From Gammaproteobacteria bacterium (lineage in GTDB: Bacteria > Pseudomonadota > Gammaproteobacteria > DSM-16500): DNA of 36,645 nt. The number at the start of each line of letters is the position of its first letter. Position 1 is the first letter of the stretch. The notes below the pieces were generated by a model. That model saw nothing but the letters and a program-made list of their open reading frames with translations. It made no database searches and was not told the origin of the DNA. Made by a program: the position numbers and the translations under genes. Where the stretch lies: NCBI GenBank assembly GCA_021324335.1, contig JAJPJH010000103.1, positions 1 through 36,645 on the forward strand. Reading direction: 5' to 3'. Positions 17,598-26,610 of the stretch are shown in pieces.

Positions 17598-18134
17598 ATG
17601 GCAGACCTGCATGGTACAACGATTCTTTCCGTACGGCGCAAGGGTACCGTCGTGGTAGGGGGTGATGGGCAAGTAACATTAGGCCACATCATTATGAAGA
17701 ACAATGCCCGTAAGGTGCGTCGCTTATACAATAATAAAATTTTAGCGGGATTTGCCGGTGGAACGGCGGATGCGTTTACTTTATTTGAACGGTTTGAAGC
17801 CAAGCTCGAAACGCATCAAGGTAATTTAGTGCGTGCAGCCGTTGAGTTAGCGAAAGATTGGCGTACCGATCGCATGCTGCGTCGTCTGGAAGCGATGCTG
17901 GTTGTCGCAGATACAAAAGCCTCCCTCATTATTTCCGGTAATGGCGATGTCATTGAGCCTGAGAATAGTTTAATTGCTATCGGCTCAGGGGGCCCTTATG
18001 CTAAATCAGCCGCGCAAGCTCTTCTCGAAAATACTGAATTAGATGCAAAAATGATCGTCGAAAAATCATTAGCAATTGCCGCGGGAATTTGTATTTATAC
18101 GAATCACCAATTCACTATCGAGACCTTAGAATGA
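17598..18134 (+). CDS. hslV: ATP-dependent protease proteolytic subunit HslV
   Basis: Threonine protease subunit forming a double hexamer capped by HslU; degrades regulatory and misfolded proteins. After MADLHG, the chain starts at the catalytic Thr of [10 protein letters not shown], followed by [52 protein letters not shown] and [16 protein letters not shown], all signatures of the family. AGGAG at 17584-17588 gives a good start. Length 178, as in E. coli (176). It overlaps the likely hslU start by ATGA. Confidence 0.96.
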   Translation: MADLHGTTILSVRRKGTVVVGGDGQVTLGHIIMKNNARKVRRLYNNKILAGFAGGTADAFTLFERFEAKLETHQGNLVRAAVELAKDWRTDRMLRRLEAMLVVADTKASLIISGNGDVIEPENSLIAIGSGGPYAKSAAQALLENTELDAKMIVEKSLAIAAGICIYTNHQFTIETLE

Positions 18135-19534
18135 TATTACCCAAAAACCTACCTTATAACGACGAAATGAGTGAACCTATTATGGCGATGACCATTCCTA
18201 CCACTCCTACACCGAGTGAAATTGTAAGTGAATTAGATAAACATATTATCGGTCAAGCAGAAGCGAAACGTGCTGTTGCTGTTGCTTTGCGTAATCGTTG
18301 GCGGCGTATGCAATTACCGCAATCGTTGCGCGATGAAATTATGCCGAAAAATATTTTGATGATAGGGCCTACTGGTGTAGGAAAAACTGAAATTGCACGA
18401 CGCTTAGCAAAATTAGCAGATGCACCCTTCATTAAGGTTGAAGCCACAAAGTTTACAGAAGTAGGCTATGTGGGACGCGACGTGGAATTGATTATCCGTG
18501 ATCTCATTGATATGGCTGTGAAAATGGTGCGTGAAAAAGAACTTGCGAAAGTGCGACCATTGGCAGAAGAAGCAGCCGAAGAGCGTATTCTCAATGCTTT
18601 ATTACCGCCACCTCGCGGCAGTTTTGTGGGTGAACCGCATGAACCAGTAAGAGAAGATTCTAGCACTCGACAAATATTCCGTAAAAAAATTCGGGAAGGT
18701 TCACTGGATGAGAAAGAAATTGAAATTGAAGTATCAGCAGCTTCCTTTGGAGTGGAAATCATGTCACCACCTGGTATGGAAGAAATGACCAGTCAATTAC
18801 AAAACATGTTCCAAAACTTAGGCGCGGATCGCAAAAAAATGCGTAAGCTTAAAGTGGCTGAAGCTAGAAAAATTTTACGTGAAGAAGAAGCTGCCAAGTT
18901 AATTGATGACGAAGAAATCAAAGCTCGTGCGGTTGAGAGTGTGGAACAAAGCGGCATCGTGTTCGTAGACGAAATCGACAAAATTGCTAAGCGTTCTGAA
19001 TATGCAGGTGCGGACGTTTCCCGTGAGGGGGTACAGCGTGACTTGTTACCGCTTATCGAGGGTTCCACTGTATCGACTAAATACGGCATGGTTCGTACCG
19101 ATCATATTTTATTTATCGCCTCTGGTGCCTTTCATTTTGCTAAACCTTCCGATTTGATTCCCGAATTGCAAGGTCGTTTACCCATCCGAGTCGAATTGAA
19201 ATCGCTATCGACGGATGATTTCGTGCGCATTTTAACGGAGCCACAAGCATCCTTAACCGAACAATATACTGCGCTATTAAGCACAGAAGGCATTAAACTC
19301 AACTTTCTACCCGATGGTGTTCGTCGTATTGCGGAAATTGCATGGCATGTTAATGAACGTATCGAAAATATTGGTGCAAGACGGTTACATACGGTACTAG
19401 AACGTTTGTTAGAAGAAGTGTCTTATGCTGCAGCGGAAATGCCGAATAAAGAAGTGAATATTGATGCTGCTTATGTCAATGAGCGCTTACAAGCATTAGT
19501 GAAAGATGAAGACTTATCAGGATACATATTATGA
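18131..19534 (+). CDS. hslU: ATPase subunit HslU of the HslUV protease
   Basis: AAA+ unfoldase that feeds substrates to Hsl[21 protein letters not shown] and [11 protein letters not shown] open the family fold; Walker A is [19 protein letters not shown], the pore loop follows in [11 protein letters not shown], the inserted I domain spans roughly residues 120-240, Walker B is [12 protein letters not shown], and the C-terminus EDLSGYIL is the tail that plugs into HslV. The ATG at 18131 overlaps the hslV stop (ATGA) and gives 467 residues; starts at 18167, 18182 or 18188 would give lengths nearer E. coli (443). Translation is probably coupled to hslV. It overlaps rpiA by 4 bases. Confidence 0.95.
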   Translation: MILPKNLPYNDEMSEPIMAMTIPTTPTPSEIVSELDKHIIGQAEAKRAVAVALRNRWRRMQLPQSLRDEIMPKNILMIGPTGVGKTEIARRLAKLADAPFIKVEATKFTEVGYVGRDVELIIRDLIDMAVKMVREKELAKVRPLAEEAAEERILNALLPPPRGSFVGEPHEPVREDSSTRQIFRKKIREGSLDEKEIEIEVSAASFGVEIMSPPGMEEMTSQLQNMFQNLGADRKKMRKLKVAEARKILREEEAAKLIDDEEIKARAVESVEQSGIVFVDEIDKIAKRSEYAGADVSREGVQRDLLPLIEGSTVSTKYGMVRTDHILFIASGAFHFAKPSDLIPELQGRLPIRVELKSLSTDDFVRILTEPQASLTEQYTALLSTEGIKLNFLPDGVRRIAEIAWHVNERIENIGARRLHTVLERLLEEVSYAAAEMPNKEVNIDAAYVNERLQALVKDEDLSGYIL

Positions 19535-20184
19535 GCAAAGAAGCAGGGAAACAGGCTGCCGCTCACGCAGCCTTACGTTTTATTAAAGACGGGATGATTG
19601 TAGGGGTGGGAACAGGTTCCACCGTGACGTATTTTATTAAGGCATTAGAAACCATTAAAAATAAAATTGAAGGCGCCGTGGCAAGTTCCGTGCCAACGGC
19701 CAATCAGCTAAAAGCTGCTTCTATCCCCGTATTAGATTTAAATTCCGTAGGTGAGGTGCCAATTTATGTAGACGGCGCCGATGAAGTGAATGCAGCTAAG
19801 CAAATGATCAAAGGCGGCGGAGGCGCATTGACGCGGGAAAAAATCGTGGCAATGGTAGCGAAGAAGTTTATTTGCATTGCCGATGAGAGTAAATATGTCG
19901 ATTTGCTAGGTGAATTCCCTGTTGCTGTGGAAGTAATTCCCATGGCTCGCAGTTATGTAGCAAGGCAAATTGTGAAACTGGGGGGGGATCCTGTTTATCG
20001 TGAAGGATTTGTGACGGATAACGGGAATCAAATTTTAGATGTTTATAATCTCAAGTTATTAGATCCGCTTAAATTGGAAGAGAAATTGAAAGAAATAGTG
20101 GGGGTGGTAGAAAACGGTATTTTTGCTAAACGCACAGCTGATGTGGTGTTGTTAGGATCAGCAGAAAAAGTGCGGGAGATATAA
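19531..20184 (+). CDS. rpiA: Ribose-5-phosphate isomerase A
   Basis: Interconverts ribose 5-phosphate and ribulose 5-phosphate in the pentose phosphate pathway. [52 protein letters not shown] with TREKIVAM (catalytic Asp, Glu and Lys region), and a conserved C-terminal [16 protein letters not shown]. Length 217 matches E. coli (219). Its ATG overlaps the hslU stop, making hslV-hslU-rpiA one coupled unit. The downstream rpe gene, facing the other way, acts on the same product, ribulose 5-phosphate. Confidence 0.96.
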   Translation: MSKEAGKQAAAHAALRFIKDGMIVGVGTGSTVTYFIKALETIKNKIEGAVASSVPTANQLKAASIPVLDLNSVGEVPIYVDGADEVNAAKQMIKGGGGALTREKIVAMVAKKFICIADESKYVDLLGEFPVAVEVIPMARSYVARQIVKLGGDPVYREGFVTDNGNQILDVYNLKLLDPLKLEEKLKEIVGVVENGIFAKRTADVVLLGSAEKVREI

Positions 20185-20199
20185 TTATCGAGGGTGCCG

Positions 20200-20592
20200 T
20201 TAGGGGAACGGATAATAAATTAACTGCACCACATTTCCATCTGGATCGGCACAGTACAAACTTCTTGTTCCGTCGCGGTGATCTTTAGGAGCGGCTTTAA
20301 TCTCTACCTTATTCGCTTGCAAATACGCATGCCAATGGTCCACGTCTTGTCGCTCTTTTAAGAAAAACCCCAAATGATCTAAATGCTGATCTTTTCCAGG
20401 TGCAAAATCGGCTCGTGCACGATGTAAAGCCAAATTATCATTGCCTGAGGTGAGATAAAGATTATCAGCATCCGGCTGCCACATTACTTTCATTCCCAAT
20501 AATTCCGTATAAAAATGGGCGCATTCCGCAAAATTTTTCACAAATAAGGCGACATGGTGCATACCCGCGGTGGGTTTAGGTTTTTGCATCAT
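20200..20592 (-). CDS. VOC-family (glyoxalase/dioxygenase-fold) protein
   Basis: Single 130-residue vicinal-oxygen-chelate protein; substrate unknown. The two beta-alpha-beta-beta-beta modules are seen in [20 protein letters not shown] with LGMKVMW, and [16 protein letters not shown] with [16 protein letters not shown]. Likely metal ligands are the His in MHH, the His of HLDHLGF and a Gln/Glu in the last strand. Glyoxalase I itself has a different motif set, so a generic call is safer. Its ATG overlaps the rpe stop by 4 bases, so the two are translated together; whether it has a role in sugar-phosphate metabolism is unknown. Confidence 0.88.
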   Translation of the reverse strand: MMQKPKPTAGMHHVALFVKNFAECAHFYTELLGMKVMWQPDADNLYLTSGNDNLALHRARADFAPGKDQHLDHLGFFLKERQDVDHWHAYLQANKVEIKAAPKDHRDGTRSLYCADPDGNVVQLIYYPFP

Positions 20593-21260
20593 CCTATCTC
20601 CGCTAATTGTTGACGCATAAGAGTGATTATTGCTCGGTAATCAGCATGATGAAAAATGGCAGAACCAGCAATAAAAGTATCCGCTCCTGCTTGAGCAATT
20701 TGAGCAATATTTTCCGCTTTCACACCCCCATCGACTGCAAGTCGAATGTCGCGTTTGTAAGCAGTAATCATTTGTCTTAACTGTTGGATTTTATCCAGCG
20801 CGGAGGGAATAAAAGCTTGACCGCCAAAGCCTGGATTCACAGACATAATTAGCACCAAATCCAGTTTGTCCCATACATACTCCAAGCACTGTAAAGTCGT
20901 AGCAGGATTCAACGCAAGCCCTGCTTTACAGCCATGCTTACGAATTAAAGCTAAGCTTCTATCAACATGGTCGGAAGCTTCAGGATGAAAGGTAATATAC
21001 GTCGCGCCTGCATTAGCAAAATCGACAATAAGCCTATCTACTGGTCGTGTCATTAAATGTACATCAATAGGTGCTTTGATGCCGTGTTTCCGTAATGCCT
21101 CACAAACCAATGGGCCAACTGTTAAATTGGGCACATAGTGATTGTCCATGACATCCAAATGGAGCATATCCGCCCCAGCGGTCAGGACCTTTTCAGCCTC
21201 TTCCCCTAATTTGGCGAAGTTGGCGGATAATAACGAAGGAGCAATGAGATAAGTGTTCAT
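20589..21260 (-). CDS. rpe: Ribulose-phosphate 3-epimerase
   Basis: Epimerises ribulose 5-phosphate to xylulose 5-phosphate. A TIM barrel of normal length (223): [38 protein letters not shown] (metal His/Asp and catalytic Asp), [51 protein letters not shown] and [12 protein letters not shown] plus AGSAIF (phosphate site) are all in order. First gene of a two-gene unit with the VOC protein, divergent from the acylphosphatase gene across 68 bases. Together with rpiA it completes the non-oxidative entry to the pentose phosphate pathway. Confidence 0.96.
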   Translation of the reverse strand: MNTYLIAPSLLSANFAKLGEEAEKVLTAGADMLHLDVMDNHYVPNLTVGPLVCEALRKHGIKAPIDVHLMTRPVDRLIVDFANAGATYITFHPEASDHVDRSLALIRKHGCKAGLALNPATTLQCLEYVWDKLDLVLIMSVNPGFGGQAFIPSALDKIQQLRQMITAYKRDIRLAVDGGVKAENIAQIAQAGADTFIAGSAIFHHADYRAIITLMRQQLAEIG

Positions 21261-21328
21261 GAAAGTTCTGCCGAATTATTTTTTTCATGGTACTGTGAAA
21301 TAGTTTTAGTTTCCAGAGAGATCCTTTT

Positions 21329-21604
21329 ATGACGACCCAAATCTGTATGCATTATTATGTCTCAGGTAAAGTCCAAGGCGTATGGTTTCGTGCTTCCACT
21401 AAAGAACAAGCCGATCAGCTTGGTCTCACCGGCTGGGTCCGTAACTTACCCAATGGCGAGGTAGAAGTGTTAGCTTGTGGCGATAAAGAAAGTCTGGCCA
21501 AACTGCATACTTGGCTCAAAACTGGGCCACGGCTTGCTGAGGTCACCGCCCTGAGGTATGAAGAACGACCGTGGGAAGACTACGATGGCTTTTCGGTATT
21601 ATAG
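21329..21604 (+). CDS. acyP: Acylphosphatase
   Basis: Small cytoplasmic enzyme that hydrolyses acyl-phosphates such as carbamoyl phosphate. HYYVSGKVQGVWFRASTKEQ carries the phosphate loop with catalytic Arg, and LTGWVRNLPNGEVEVLACGD the catalytic Asn; the protein ends with a SGFxV-like strand as YDGFSVL. Length 91 is exactly typical. Ends 2 bases from the stop of the convergent rubredoxin gene. Confidence 0.93.
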   Translation: MTTQICMHYYVSGKVQGVWFRASTKEQADQLGLTGWVRNLPNGEVEVLACGDKESLAKLHTWLKTGPRLAEVTALRYEERPWEDYDGFSVL

Positions 21605-21606
21605 CA

Positions 21607-21780
21607 TTAGGCTATTTCAATCATTTCAAAATCATCTTTCGTGGCACCGCATTCTGGGCATTGCCAAGCAGGTGGGACATCTTCCCAACGGGTACCGGGA
21701 GCAATTCCGTCTTCAGGCCAACCTTTTTCTTCGTCATAGATAAAACCACATAATAAACACATGTAACGCTTATAAGGCAT
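21607..21780 (-). CDS. Rubredoxin
   Basis: A 57-residue gene that is easy to miss because it is so short. Two CxxCG knuckles, [20 protein letters not shown] and [17 protein letters not shown], bind a single iron; [16 protein letters not shown] is the conserved middle with the family's aromatic core. It carries single electrons for partners such as alkane hydroxylases or oxygen and peroxide reductases; the partner is not in this window. The start MPYKRYMC follows a purine-rich AAGAGAG. Divergent from hemL across 76 bases and convergent with acylphosphatase. Confidence 0.93.
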   Translation of the reverse strand: MPYKRYMCLLCGFIYDEEKGWPEDGIAPGTRWEDVPPAWQCPECGATKDDFEMIEIA

Positions 21781-21856
21781 GGATCGTCTCTCTTCGATTA
21801 TTGAGTTAATTAAGATAGAATGTGACCACTTTTGTGGCTGATTATAAGGAAGCGCT

Positions 21857-23173
21857 ATGACAAATTCAAAAAAACTATACGACTTAGCTCAACAACTTAT
21901 CCCAGGTGGTGTGAATTCTCCTGTTAGAGCTTTTCGTGGGGTAGGGGGGGAGCCACTGTTTATTCGAGGAGGGCAGGGTCCGTATATCATCGATGCAGAT
22001 GGCAATGAATATATCGATTATGTCTGTTCCTGGGGCCCCTTGGTCGCTGGTCACGCGCATCCTTATGTCCAGGAAAAAGTGATGGAGGCTTTGCAACAGG
22101 GATTTAGTTTTGGGGCACCTACAGAAATTGAGGTGAAATTAGCTCAAAAAATCAGGGAGTTAATGCCATCCATGGAAATGGTTCGCTGCGTAAGTTCGGG
22201 GACAGAAGCTGCAATGAGTGCCATCCGTTTAGCGCGTGGTTTCACCAAGCGCGATAAAATCATTAAATTTGCTGGCTGTTACCATGGACATGCGGATAGC
22301 TTATTAGTATCAGCAGGTTCTGGCGCGCTGACGTTGGGTGTTCCCAGTTCAGCGGGGGTGCCTGCGAGTATCGCGCAGCATACTTTAGTGGCTGAATTTA
22401 ATCGCTTAGAGGAAGTGACCTCCTTATTTGCGCGCTATGGGGAGGAAATCGCCGCCGTTATTGTGGAGCCGGTTGCTGGAAATATGAACCTTGTTTTACC
22501 GCTTCCTGGCTTTTTGCAAGGCTTACGTGATCTCTGTGATCAATATGGCAGCGTCCTGATTTTTGATGAAGTTATTACTGGTTTCCGAGTGGCTTTAGGC
22601 GGTGCACAAGCGCATTTTGGCATCACGCCCGATTTAACTGTATTAGGCAAAATTATTGGCGGTGGTTTCCCTGCCGCTGCATTTGGTGGCCGATGTGACA
22701 TCATGCAGACGATTGCGCCATTAGGTCCTGTGTATCAAGCCGGTACACTTTCGGGTAACCCCATTGCAATGACAGCAGGCTTAGCGACCCTCGAGCTTAT
22801 TACGGCACCAAACTTCTACGAAACATTAGCCGCAAAAACACAGCAGTTAGTAAACGGCTTAACGCAACGTGCGGCTGCAGCTGAGCTTCCTTTCTTTGCG
22901 AGCTGCATTGGCGGCATGTTTGGTTTATTTTTTACAGAATCTAAACAAATCGAAACAGAAGAAGATGTCAAACGGTGTAATATCGCCTGCTTCAAACAAT
23001 TTTTCCATGGAATGCTGCGCGAAGGCATTTATTTAGCACCCTCTGCTTTTGAAATCGGTTTTGTTTCTGCTGTTCATGGGGAGCACGAAATTGAAAAAAC
23101 GTGGTCTGCTGCAGGAAAAGTATTTGCCATGCTCAAGGAGGAAGCTAAACCTCAGGTTAAGATGTATGCATAA
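21857..23173 (+). CDS. hemL: Glutamate-1-semialdehyde 2,1-aminomutase
   Basis: PLP enzyme making 5-aminolevulinate for haem from glutamate-1-semialdehyde. [17 protein letters not shown], the [13 protein letters not shown] region, [57 protein letters not shown] and [18 protein letters not shown] (catalytic Lys) are diagnostic. Length 438 is a little above E. coli (426) through the C-terminal tail. AAGGA precedes the ATG. The final codons overlap the next gene by 8 bases. HemJ, encoded 3 kb downstream, acts later in the same pathway. Confidence 0.96.
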   Translation: MTNSKKLYDLAQQLIPGGVNSPVRAFRGVGGEPLFIRGGQGPYIIDADGNEYIDYVCSWGPLVAGHAHPYVQEKVMEALQQGFSFGAPTEIEVKLAQKIRELMPSMEMVRCVSSGTEAAMSAIRLARGFTKRDKIIKFAGCYHGHADSLLVSAGSGALTLGVPSSAGVPASIAQHTLVAEFNRLEEVTSLFARYGEEIAAVIVEPVAGNMNLVLPLPGFLQGLRDLCDQYGSVLIFDEVITGFRVALGGAQAHFGITPDLTVLGKIIGGGFPAAAFGGRCDIMQTIAPLGPVYQAGTLSGNPIAMTAGLATLELITAPNFYETLAAKTQQLVNGLTQRAAAAELPFFASCIGGMFGLFFTESKQIETEEDVKRCNIACFKQFFHGMLREGIYLAPSAFEIGFVSAVHGEHEIEKTWSAAGKVFAMLKEEAKPQVKMYA

Positions 23174-24182
23174 TAAATATAGAAAATTTATCGATGAGAA
23201 AGAAGCTCCTACCATCGATAAAGTAGTGGAACAATTCTCTTTTCGTATCTCAACGCACATGTTGAATCAAATTGATAAAAATAATCAAAATGATCCGATC
23301 GCAAAGCAATTTATTCCAAGCATACAAGAATTAAATGTGACGCCGGAGGAGCGTGCTGACCCTATTGGGGATGAATTATATTCTCCTGTGAATGGTATTG
23401 TTCATCGTTACCCAGACCGCTGCTTATTAACACCGGTACATGTTTGTCCCGTCTATTGCCGATTTTGTTTTCGTAAGGAAAAAGTAGGGCATTCTTCGGC
23501 GACATTGACGAAGGAAGCGTTAGAGGCTGCTTTTGATTATATTAAGCAGCATAAAGAAATATGGGAGGTGATTATTACCGGGGGCGATCCTTTCATTTTG
23601 AAGCCTGTTACCATTCAAACACTGATACAAAGATTAGATGAAATCGAGCATGTGGAAACTATTCGCTTTCATACGCGGGTGCCGGTAGTGGAGCCGCATA
23701 GAATAACAGAAACCATGATTTCCGCTTTAAAATGCAATAAGCCTGTGTATGTGGTCCTGCATTGTAACCACCCCGCGGAATTTACCAATGAGGCGAAAGC
23801 AGCTTGCGCAGCGTTAGTGGATGCAGGTATTCCGATGTTAAGCCAGACCATTTTACTAAAAGATATCAATAATAATATCGAAACGCTTAGCGAATTAATG
23901 CGTTGTTTTATTAGAAATCGGATTAAACCTTATTATTTACATCAAGGTGATTTGGCGAAAGGGACGTCGCATTTTCGTACTAGCATAGCGGAAGGCCAAG
24001 CATTGATGAAACAATTGCGTGGTCGTTTTTCGGGGATTTGCCAGCCGACTTATGTGTTAGATATACCTGGGGGGTATGGTAAAACACCGATAGGGCCGAA
24101 TTATCTTAGTTTGGAAGTAGAAGGACGATGTCAAGTTGAAGATTTTCAAGGCAATATTCATACTTACCCGCCGGAAATGTAA
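23166..24182 (+). CDS. KamA-family radical SAM aminomutase (lysine 2,3-aminomutase type)
   Basis: Radical SAM, PLP-dependent enzyme that moves an amino group on lysine. CPVYCRFCF (Cys94, 98, 101) binds the 4Fe-4S cluster, ITGGDPF contacts SAM, and PGGYGKTP near the C-terminus carries the PLP lysine (Lys306). The 338-residue length resembles EpmB, which prepares beta-lysine for elongation factor P, but [11 protein letters not shown] is nearer to stand-alone KamA enzymes, and no efp or epmA gene is nearby, so I leave the symbol blank. The frame is open further upstream; [10 protein letters not shown] at 23166 is the plausible start, overlapping the hemL stop by 8 bases and implying coupling. 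Confidence 0.85.
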   Translation: MHNKYRKFIDEKEAPTIDKVVEQFSFRISTHMLNQIDKNNQNDPIAKQFIPSIQELNVTPEERADPIGDELYSPVNGIVHRYPDRCLLTPVHVCPVYCRFCFRKEKVGHSSATLTKEALEAAFDYIKQHKEIWEVIITGGDPFILKPVTIQTLIQRLDEIEHVETIRFHTRVPVVEPHRITETMISALKCNKPVYVVLHCNHPAEFTNEAKAACAALVDAGIPMLSQTILLKDINNNIETLSELMRCFIRNRIKPYYLHQGDLAKGTSHFRTSIAEGQALMKQLRGRFSGICQPTYVLDIPGGYGKTPIGPNYLSLEVEGRCQVEDFQGNIHTYPPEM

Positions 24183-24270
24183 GTCAGATATTTTTCGGAC
24201 TTAATAATTTCTTAAGAAAGCAATGCTATTTTCAGAACAATAAAAGGAATAATTATTTGAGAGGGAATTC

Positions 24271-26106
24271 ATGTACCAGTATTTAACCTATTTTGTAAAA
24301 AAAATTCCTCAAACGGTTACTAAAGCAATCAATGCTGTTATTCCTCTCTCCGTAAGAGAATTTGCTAGCGAAAGCGTTAGGCAAGTGCAAGGAGTAATAA
24401 ATAATATCTATTCTCCAGTAACTCTTCCCTCAGCAACGAAAGCCCTATTGAAGCAATCTCTTTATACCAACGCTGTTTATGCTAGCTTTTGCATATTGGA
24501 TGAAATCATACGTAGAAATGATTTGGCAGCAGTGGAAGGATATGCCGGCTCCGAAATAGCAGCTTATTACAGCAATATCATGAAAATTTCGCTTTTTCTG
24601 ACCTGGCATAATTGGGTCCGCATGAAATTAGATAATATTATTTATAGTGTTGCTATTACGAATTCGATATCCCGAAAACCTCAAGATATAACTGAATCTA
24701 GACGAGAAATGGAGCGACAACATAATCTGCATACTAATGATGATAAATTAAGAAGCTCCAAAAGAAGGGTGGCTGATGCGTTGAGTGTCATTGATTATAA
24801 CATCGATTTAAATATTATTTATGCTCTCTCTCTTGTTTTAAATTTATTAAAACCGCTTGTTCCTGGTATTTCAAGTATGGGTAATGATATTATTCTTCCC
24901 ATTTTGGAAGCCAAGACGCACGGTGCTGGTTTGATTGATTATCAGCTTAGTGAGCTGGAAATGGATGCAGAGCAAAGAAGAAAAATTTTATTAGATAATT
25001 TTGCATGCATGGTAACCTGGGGAGCGTTATTCATGCTCTCTCTCAATATGACCAGTAACATATTTAAAAGCGTGAGTGGTTTAGAGAATAACCAAATTGA
25101 TAAGGCATTTGGAAATTTTCTGAATCATTTGTTTATTGCGCACATCCTCTTAATGCGTCAATCCTTGTCAGGACGGCTGAAGGGAATTGATATTTTTTAT
25201 TTAAATTATTCTATTGCCAATACACTAGTTAACCATACAGTGATTCCAGCAACTACTTTTTTAAAGGAAAAATATACACAAAGCATATTGTCACAAGCTT
25301 GGGGTTATATAAAGAAAAATATATTGAGAGTAAAGCCAAAGAAAAAAATGTATCTTGAATTTTTTCTCGAACAGATAATAAAACATAATTGGAAACGGGA
25401 TATAAAGTTAGCACGTTGGCTTTTTTCTCCTCTTTTGTTTAGAGATTTATTTCTGGTAGATTTTTTTGTTAAAAGGCCTGCTATTCATCTTTTATTAAAT
25501 AACCATGAAATGATGTTGAGGGAAATAGTGGGTACTACTGATCCCATTCGAAAAGATTGGATAGCCAATTTTGGCGCAAAAGTGTTTACCATGATACCAC
25601 TCAATTGGCGTGGCTTGAGTTTTTTGGTGGCAGATGAAATAAAAATCAAACAATTGATCGCAAATTTGATTGTAAGAAAAAAATTAGATGATCCTATTGA
25701 TGCAATAAAACTTTTACTAGCAGCCAGAGATGTTTATTGTAAAGAGATAGGTCAGCAAGAAATACAAATTAAAAATATGACGCCAGTAGAGGATTTATCA
25801 CTCCTTATTCACGCTGATTTTGCAGATAATCCGGAGAAGCAGCAAATTTCTCCTGCAAAATATGAAAAAAAACCATTAAACGAATTAGTGCAAGATAATT
25901 ATGCAGTGGTACAAGATAGAGACGAAATGTATTTTAACCCTGAGTTATTTGAAGAAGAGAGGGCAGGAGTGGAAAGTGATTTTTGTATTATTGATGCTTA
26001 TTCCGATGGAAATCCTGCCCTTTTGTTTTCAGACGCTAGCCAGAGAAGGGCTTCACCACAACTAGAATTACAATCCCGACGAGAAAGACGATGGGCACTT
26101 CATTAA
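24271..26106 (+). CDS. Hypothetical 611-residue protein, membrane-associated effector candidate
   Basis: Not recognised. GAGGG lies about 8 bases before the ATG. The chain is AT-rich and helical with hydrophobic stretches around residues 185-205 (IIYALSLVLNLLKPLVPGI), 248-265 (CMVTWGALFMLSLNM), 285-300 and 385-400, suggesting membrane insertion or a helical bundle; there is no signal peptide. Residues 510-590 are acidic and likely disordered (PEKQQISPAKYEKK; FNPELFEEERAGVES). The last 23 residues, which include QSRRERRWALH, are basic and encoded antisense over the 3' end of hemJ (71 bases). Size, composition and isolation between core genes fit a secreted effector of an intracellular bacterium, but nothing seen proves this. 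Confidence 0.6.
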   Translation: MYQYLTYFVKKIPQTVTKAINAVIPLSVREFASESVRQVQGVINNIYSPVTLPSATKALLKQSLYTNAVYASFCILDEIIRRNDLAAVEGYAGSEIAAYYSNIMKISLFLTWHNWVRMKLDNIIYSVAITNSISRKPQDITESRREMERQHNLHTNDDKLRSSKRRVADALSVIDYNIDLNIIYALSLVLNLLKPLVPGISSMGNDIILPILEAKTHGAGLIDYQLSELEMDAEQRRKILLDNFACMVTWGALFMLSLNMTSNIFKSVSGLENNQIDKAFGNFLNHLFIAHILLMRQSLSGRLKGIDIFYLNYSIANTLVNHTVIPATTFLKEKYTQSILSQAWGYIKKNILRVKPKKKMYLEFFLEQIIKHNWKRDIKLARWLFSPLLFRDLFLVDFFVKRPAIHLLLNNHEMMLREIVGTTDPIRKDWIANFGAKVFTMIPLNWRGLSFLVADEIKIKQLIANLIVRKKLDDPIDAIKLLLAARDVYCKEIGQQEIQIKNMTPVEDLSLLIHADFADNPEKQQISPAKYEKKPLNELVQDNYAVVQDRDEMYFNPELFEEERAGVESDFCIIDAYSDGNPALLFSDASQRRASPQLELQSRRERRWALH

Positions 26107-26464
26107 GCATGCGGTAAAATACATGCCCATGCTTATTACGGTCTATTTTAAAAGCATACAGTAAAAATCCAAGGTAGATATGATAAATTACCGTCAGCGC
26201 GACTAATCCTAATTTCAGGTTGAGCCACATTGCCTGCATATACCCTTGCGGATTAAAACTAATTAACCAGGCGCCAAAAAGAATAGTGAAAACCGCCCCT
26301 GGCGTTGCTATGCCGTAATACAATTTTCTTTCCATCATCTTAAACCGGTCGATGCCAATACGATCTGTGGCCATGGCGTGATAAACGAATAAGCGCGGGA
26401 GATAAAATAAACCGCTGAACCAGGTGACCATGAAGATAATATGGAAAGCTTTGATCCAATGCAT
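26036..26464 (-). CDS. hemJ: Protoporphyrinogen IX oxidase HemJ
   Basis: Inner-membrane enzyme oxidising protoporphyrinogen IX to protoporphyrin IX, the usual form in bacteria without HemG or HemY. Four membrane helices are visible. WIKAFHIIFMVTWFSGLFYL begins the family and holds the conserved His; FKMMERKLYYGIATPGAVFT, WLNLKLGLVALTVIYHIYLG and FYRMLNEVPIVFLVGIVILV with VVVKPF complete it. Length 142 is standard. The 3' end is overlapped by the 611-residue protein on the other strand; the HemJ C-terminus itself looks normal. Divergent from the kinase-P450-APRT fusion gene. Confidence 0.93.
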   Translation of the reverse strand: MHWIKAFHIIFMVTWFSGLFYLPRLFVYHAMATDRIGIDRFKMMERKLYYGIATPGAVFTILFGAWLISFNPQGYMQAMWLNLKLGLVALTVIYHIYLGFLLYAFKIDRNKHGHVFYRMLNEVPIVFLVGIVILVVVKPFSG

Positions 26465-26520
26465 AAGGTGTCCTCTTAATTGATGGAAAAGCGGCCATTG
26501 TATACAAGTTTTAGAGAGTC

Positions 26521-26540
26521 TGTCAGGTTTTTTCCTGACA
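26521..26540. promoter_or_regulatory. Perfect 7-6-7 dyad upstream of the fusion gene
   Basis: TGTCAGG (26521-26527) and CCTGACA (26534-26540) flank six T. It lies between divergent hemJ and the fusion gene, 70 bases before the latter. It could be an operator or a small hairpin; the T run is in the loop, so it is not a standard terminator. Confidence 0.4.
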
Positions 26541-26610
26541 TTACAATTCCCTACCTATTTTTTACCCTAGTGTCATTACATTACATAACTCAAAGAGAAA
26601 GAAGTGATTT

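Noticed and set aside
21558..21753. Small + strand proteins downstream of the acylphosphatase
   Set aside because: They are antisense readings of the rubredoxin gene, which has both CxxCG motifs.
23049..23165. Longer N-terminus for the KamA-family enzyme
   Set aside because: These 39 codons lie inside hemL in another frame and do not resemble the family; [10 protein letters not shown] at 23166 is a better start.
23166..24182. Calling this gene epmB
   Set aside because: The length fits, but no efp or epmA gene is close and the CxxxCxxC surroundings are nearer to KamA; kept as a family-level call.
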